Source of the DNA: Episyrphus balteatus
Lineage: Eukaryota; Arthropoda; Insecta; Diptera; Syrphidae
Reading direction: 5' to 3'
DNA length: 64,000 nucleotides
Assembly (NCBI RefSeq): GCF_945859705.1
Contig: NC_079138.1
Span: 8,386,874 to 8,450,873, forward strand
The position numbers and the translations under genes are program-made. How positions within the stretch are numbered: position 1 is the stretch's first letter; each line of letters begins with the position of its first letter. The notes beneath the pieces were generated by a model. That model made no database searches, was not told where the DNA came from, and worked only from the letters and a program-made list of their open reading frames with translations. Positions 58,298-64,000 of this stretch are shown here, piece after piece.

Positions 58298-59430
58298 GGG
58301 TGGACTGCTTTGGAAAAGTAACATATCGCGACAAGCTAAGCTAAGTCCAACGTTCAGCCCGCATGTGTATCAGCGGAGCTCTCCGTTCGACACTTTCCGG
58401 CGCTCTAGATATATTACTCAATCTTCCACCCATAGAAATATTCAGCAACCAAGTGGTCGCGAGCACTGCTATTCGTCTCGAAGCCATCTCTCAATGGACC
58501 CATAACTCTATTGGCCCCACAAATATTCTGAATTCATTCGGATCAATCCACAGTCGCTCCGATTACACCACCCCACAATTGGTTTTTTTGGCAATAATTA
58601 TGAAGTCACCATCCCAAATAGATCAGAATGGGACAATGCCGAGTTTCTGAGAGATGATTCAATTAATTTCTACACAGATGGTTCTACAACCAATGACGGA
58701 GTAGGTGGCGGGGTTTACTCAGAAAGACTTAATCTTAGTCTCTCCTTCCGTCTCCCTAATCACTGCAGCATGTTCCAAGCGGAAGTAATGGCGATTAAAG
58801 GTGTATTGACTTGGCTCAAAGAAAACGTGATATCTATATCGGATATCCGCATCTTCTCTGACAGCCAGGCCACCCTTAAATCGTTAGCTTCTGTTTCCAC
58901 AAACTCCGTAACTGCCCGCGAGGCCGCGACTGTCGATCACCTCTCATGGAGTATGGAGATGTCACAGAGATATTTTGGGAAACTGCGAAGCAGATGAACT
59001 CGCCAGAAATGGAACTCTAATACCAATTTTACCCAAACAAACCAAATATTGGTATGCCAATCGCCAGGTGCAAACTCATGCTGAAGCAAGAAGCTATAGA
59101 GGCAACAAACATAAGATGGTCAAACATTATAACATTCCAAACGACCAAGCAGATCTGGCCTAGGCTAGATCCAAAATGTTCAAAAAATTTATTGTCTCTG
59201 AGCAGATTGCATATCACCTCTGTAATAGGTGTCCTAACAGGACACTGTCTCATAGGTAGACACATCATAAGACTTGGCGTAGTCTTTAACGACTTCTGTT
59301 GCTTTGATGAGGAAGAAGAAGAAACAATCCAACATCTTCTCTGCTCATGTCCTGCCTTTTCCAGTAGACGTGAAAAATACTTGGAAAAATATTTCTTAGA
59401 AGATACAAGTGAACTAATTAATACATACTG
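58298..59430 (+). pseudogene. Same non-LTR element: C-terminus with RNase H domain
   Basis: Resumes as WTALEK, MCISGALRSTLSGALDILLN and AIRLEAISQW; then the RNase H domain: NFYTDGSTTNDGVGGGVYS, CSMFQAEVMAIKGVL, IRIFSDSQATLKSL and NCEADELARNG (Asp-Glu-Asp catalytic set visible). A late HLLCSCPAF segment follows. Frameshifts near 58350, 58630 and 58990 make it a pseudogene. RNase H is found in I, LOA and related clades. Confidence 0.85.
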
Positions 59431-59558
59431 ACATCTTAAACCTTCATTAAAAGCTCCAACTGGCTTAATTAGTGAGGAATTTCCTTGCAAAATCATGGTA
59501 TCACAACGGACCAATAAGTGGTGTAAGTGTGTCAGTCGTTTTCCTGACAGCCATTTCT

Positions 59559-59575
59559 ACCTAACCTAACCTAAC
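59559..59575 (+). repeat. AACCT tail of the RNase H-bearing element
   Basis: About 3.4 units of ACCTA close the element's 3' end, in place of poly-A. Confidence 0.6.
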
Positions 59576-60573
59576 GCATTTGTATTTTTCATATTTAATT
59601 TTGATTTGCTCTTCTATGTATATCGATTTAAAAAATACTTTCTCAAAACTTACCCAAAGTTTTAAGTTCCAATAGTTATTTAAGATAAAGATACTTTGAA
59701 CTATAAGAGCAAGTTCGTGCGACCCAGTAGTGCTTTTTATTTCAACAAAATTTAAGTTTGATTTTCAAAAATCAACTGTTTAAAAACGGCTTTAAATTTT
59801 TTTAAGTTAAGATGGGTATTATATTCAAAACAGATTTTGAGACTTTGGGTCTCAAAATCACCACTCGATGTTCAACACGAGAAGGTGAGAGTAGGAGTTG
59901 GTAGACGGAGTTGAACTTTGATAACATATGTAATATGTATGGACGCATGTGGCACTTAAATGCATAATATCTACCCTATGAGTATTAAACGACATGTACT
60001 TGAATAACCTGAACTTCACGTTCACACAATACACTACAAAAAAAAAATTTAACAGGAATTAATAAAAAAAATACCCGTAATTGGTGAACAATATGGAAAT
60101 ACATAAATAGAGATGTATGAATCCATGCTATCTTATCTACGTGAAATTATTTTTTAAATAATAAATGACATTCAATATCACTTTTCAATTTCATATAGAA
60201 TGGGGACTTGCCGCACATACAATTAGGGTTACCAGTTTTTCTTAAACCTAGTCCTCTGCAATTGAAGAAAAATTAAATGTTCATATACGATGGGATCACA
60301 CCTCTCCCCCTTTACTGCTTCATATTATGGCTTCGCATATGGGGTCCCCGGGTTGACTTGACGGGTCGGCAAGTGTTTTTAGTGTAACTGTACGTATGAT
60401 AATTTCAACCCCAGTTCTATACTTGTGATAAGCTTTTAAACATATCTACAAAATCTTTAATTTAAAAGAAAACATCTATGGTCACCCTACAAACGAAAAG
60501 CTCTTATGGGGGTTAGCCCTAAATTTAAAAAAAAGGGTTTAATGGTTCTGACTTCTGAGTAAAGGTAGCGTAG
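59576..60573. other. Mostly unassigned; diverged RTE-like tail near 60288-60380
   Basis: GGGGTCCCCGGGTTGACTTG and TCGGCAAG resemble the RTE-like 3' region at 28340-28400. Otherwise nothing recognised. Confidence 0.35.
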
Positions 60574-60595
60574 GTGGTGTGTCGAAATTTGTTTT

Positions 60596-60709
60596 ATTAT
60601 TTCCGGGACACGCTCAAACAACTACTTAACTATGTACAGTTATGGTGGCAATTTTTTGATGAAGGACCACTTGCTGCAATCGACATTAATCGGCCTGGTA
60701 AACTCGAAC
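60596..60709 (+). CDS. Possible orphan exon, function unknown
   Basis: A stretch with protein-like composition reads DTLKQLLNYVQLWW, QFFDEGPLAAIDINRPG and meets a GGTAAAC donor-like site at 60697-60703. I do not recognise the protein. No good acceptor is visible just upstream, and no partner exon was found. It may be a retroelement or gene fragment. Confidence 0.3.
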
Positions 60710-60840
60710 ATATCTATAAAAAAAAAAACAACATCCTTCAGGTGCTTATTTTGTTGTTTTGTTTAGGTAAATATAAGAGTATAAGGTCTTTGGTATTTCG
60801 TACGTGCGGTCAGAGAGTTTTTCCCTTATGTTTGCAATAA

Positions 60841-63540
60841 GTTTTGAGAGCTTATTACATGTGGATTATGAAGGGAGTGAGCGCATTTTCCCAACCTAAT
60901 CCACCCTAGTTTGGTTATTTTATTTGTGTTTTTTTTCTCATTCTCTGTGAGTTATATGGACGTTGTCGAAAGTATAACAATTCAGCATGTTGATCTTTTT
61001 TTTATTATTATTGCTCTCGTTGTGAGTTGTCGGGTGATGTTTGGTGTAGTTTTTGTAGACTACGACGAATAGAAGTTATGATTAGTCTCAGCGGGAAACT
61101 CTGTTTGTATTATTATTTTATGTGTATTTATGGGTATTTCTGCATATTTCCTTGTTTGTTTTTTTTTTTACTGATAGATACACGGACAGAATGAAATTGC
61201 AAGACTATAACCCCCTAATCACAGTATTATAATTTTTTGATTAGTTACTTTTTGATGGGTCAATCAGTCATTTTATTTATGAAAATGTCTTCTGAAGTGT
61301 ATTAGCAAGTCTTTATGAAGTTTCACAAATTAGTTTCAGAAAATTTTTTCTGGTATTCGTATAGGTACTTATGATTTATGAATTTGAAAGCTTAAGGTGG
61401 TTCGAATTATATTTTTTGACTTTGTGAATTGTTTTAAAAATAAATCCGCATGTTACTATCTTGTAAGAGTGCTTAAAATCCCATTTAGTTTTCTAATCGG
61501 AAACCATAGATATAGGATAATTCCGTGAAAAAGCGGATACGAAGTGTCAGCAAATTATGCAGGCTTTTTTACTTTTTCTAATAGCAAATCACGGAAATTC
61601 TTTCGGCAAGTAGCAAGAAAAGATTCCTTGTTGTAGGAATTCACATTCCCATTCGTTTAGCAGGGTTTCAACTAATTTGGAAAAACAAAATTAAAAATCA
61701 ACGGTTACACCTACAATAACGTGCTACATCTTTTTGTAAAGCCAAGAACCTCATCTTTTATAAAAATTTTAAATGAAGCCATTTTATGGCATAGTTTTTG
61801 AAAAATTAATTTTCAAAATCAAAATTTTGAAAAAAAAATGTAAAAAAACTAAAACAAACTAATTTTTTTCAAAATTTTATATAATTAGGTGCTAATTAAG
61901 TTTTTAAAATTTGATGTTCTATTTTGATGAAAACCAGATGCAAAAATATCTTTTCATTTTTGAGAAATTAACAAAAAACAAAACTTCTTTCTTCTAAGAA
62001 ACCTCTTTATTTTATTTTTTTTTTACGTGGCTGGACTTCTTGATAAATTAATTTATGAAACATTAACCATTCCTCTATTATTTTTTAAACATTCAGACTT
62101 AAATGAGGATACAATAAAGTGACACTTTTTGAATTGATTTTTCTTACTATGTCTGGGGCGCCCTCCGCCCATGGATTCTTTCTGTATGTTACTGTAGAAG
62201 TAACCGTGGATTTTAATATTTTTTTTTTTTCAAATTAAGTTATTTTTTTTCTATAAAAAGGTTATAGTATTATTTCTAATATTAAACTAAAGAAATTTGT
62301 TCGAAAAAAAAAAATAGTTTTTAATTAAAAAACAAACAGACCAATGATTTTTATTGAAATTTTGTTTTTATGTGAAGATTAATATTATTATTTTAATGGC
62401 ATACCAATTTTTTTTAGAAGCATTTTTGAAAATTCTTATGAAACAAAAAATCTAACGATTTTCAATTTTTTTTTTCTTAAAATCCTTTGTCATATAGGAA
62501 ATTAAATGGCATACTTCGTTTAAAGGTCAAAATGTTTCTGTTCCTTTAAACCAATATATTGATTTTTAAGTTTTTTATTTTGAAATTACTTTAAAAAATT
62601 CTTTCATAAAATTCAAAAGAGCTTAATATTCCAAACAACTTTAATCATAATAGCAAGGACGTGCGGCCTAGTCGTGCATTTTATTTTTTTTAGCACAATT
62701 CAGCCTCAATTTAATTTACTACAAAATTTAAAAAAAAAAGTCTGGTTATTGACGCAAAACAAATTTGTATAAAGTTCGTGTTGCAGAATTAATACAAAAA
62801 AAAAAAAAAAACGAACAAATTCGCCGCAAAATATCTGGCCATCATTTCCTTTATATAAAGCAGAAGCGTCAAGTGTATGGCAAGCGGCAAGATAAAAGCA
62901 TCATCCATAGTATTTTGTTTCCATCAATGATAGTTGTTCTTATATTGGTGTACCGTGGTTTTGTTATTGTTCTAGAGCAAACATTACCTGATTTGGTATA
63001 ATAAGTGTCTGTATATCTCCTGCTGTATGCTGTTGGCTTAACAGAATCAAAGGTTGTCGCCGTTTAATGGTAGCTACATGGGTATGACTTCTGTTTTCAT
63101 ACCCTACTGCAACTTCAAATCCCAAGGATTTTGAATATCAAAAGTTTCAGGCATCCAAAAGAACGGTCAGAGAGGAGAGGTATCCCTGCACAGCAAATAT
63201 CTATATATAAGGAGCAGAAACAATAGGTATCGTCTCTGTTGCAAGTTAAAGATTGACATGATGCTGTTTTTATTGTTGTTGCTGTTGTGGCTCTTTATAG
63301 CCAAACCACTAGATCATTGGTATAAAAATAGTTGAATCACATGAGATACGAAGGTGGTTGGTTCTAGTTCTAGTAGGAGAGCTAGTGGCACATTTGACTA
63401 AGGTAGCTCTTGTAAGGCTGAAAATTCGTACAGTGGTAGTTTTTAGCATGCTAAGTAAGAAAATCTTGGTCTGGCAGGCCTCAGCGGTGCACATCATATA
63501 TATATATGTATGACCTTGAAAGTGTAACTTTCACCTTTTT
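60841..63540. other. No gene assigned
   Basis: 61660-62200 is related to the repeat text near 45350-45780, 46640 and 50300-50560 (CTATGTCTGGGG, CGCCCATGGATTCTT). The rest is AT-rich and unassigned. Confidence 0.4.
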
Positions 63541-64000
63541 TTGCCCAAAATTTGACTTTGAAATCGATAATTTCAAAAAGTATTGATTAAAATAACTTGA
63601 TTTAAAAATTAATATAAAGTATAAAGTGTAATATTCTGCCTTTTGAAAAATGTATCACTCATAACCTTAGGTGTATTTTTTTTTTATTTTGAGTTACTTT
63701 TTTAGAAAATTGCCCCTCCCTTCTAAACGGAGGGAGATAGACCCCCTCTCCCGTTGTAAAAAAAATGCTTGTATTTAACTCCTCTACAAGAATCCGTTAC
63801 TAATTTTCTCCGCCTTTGAAAACCAAACAGAGAAAATTAGTAACAGATTCTTGTAGAGGAATTAAATACAAGCATTTTTTACTATGGGAGGGGGGGTCTA
63901 TCTCCCTCCGTTGAGGAGGGAGGGGCAATTTTCTAAAAAAGTAACTCAAAATAAAAAAAAAATTATTTAAAAACGACGGCAACACCTACAGTTATGGGTG
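63541..64000 (+). mobile_element. Hairpin repeat cut by the window edge
   Basis: 63700-63811 (TTGCCCCTCCCTTCTAAACG to TTACTAATTTTCTC) is mirrored at 63831-63940. Outer ends ACTCATAACCTTAGGTG / CACCTACAGTTATGGGTG are also inverted. Same family as 30413-30710. Confidence 0.7.

Overview
This is AT-rich, repeat-dense, intron-rich eukaryotic DNA, almost certainly from an insect and most likely a fly. The one host gene I can assign with confidence is a plus-strand AHCY-like (IRBIT/AhcyL1) gene whose protein has the fly-type Ser-rich N-terminal stretch. Everything else that I can interpret is mobile DNA. No bacterial-style operons, tRNA, rRNA or CRISPR arrays were seen.

Layout. 1-4.6 kb: repeats, including a 317-bp-spaced direct duplication in which each copy carries a complete hammerhead ribozyme core, a gag-like zinc-knuckle remnant, foldbacks, and a 647-bp TIR element with TTTAG target duplications. 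4.95-17.7 kb: AhcyL1. Eight coding segments (10423-17565) join in phase to 485 codons; a short 14-codon ATG exon at 4953 may be its first coding exon. Its introns hold a Transib/RAG1-like transposon (5539-7686, antisense) and several small TIR elements. 17.8-37.3 kb: mainly MITEs and retroelement tails, including six copies of one ~505-bp family with 3-bp target duplications (two of them in inverted orientation 202 bp apart), a hAT-like element nested in one copy, and large foldbacks. 37.5-41.2 kb: two divergent broken copies of an I/LOA-like non-LTR element. 41.5-54.9 kb: a 13.4-kb composite bounded by matching CAGAGGCGGCG ends and an identical 8-bp duplication TTCGTATG, loaded with nested insertions: a non-autonomous Transib, hAT MITEs, and a non-LTR element with an open ~390-codon reverse transcriptase frame. 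55.6-56.7 kb: a 1,064-bp near-perfect palindrome. 57-59.6 kb: a third broken non-LTR element with RNase H and an AACCT tail. 59.6-64 kb: mostly unassigned, ending in a hairpin repeat cut by the window edge.

The most interesting signals are the paired hammerhead ribozymes and two Transib-type elements whose termini look like V(D)J recombination signals. One has heptamer-12 bp-nonamer at both ends, the other heptamer-23 bp-nonamer at both ends, each with a GC-rich 5-bp target duplication; an empty copy of the second element's target site lies within the same window.
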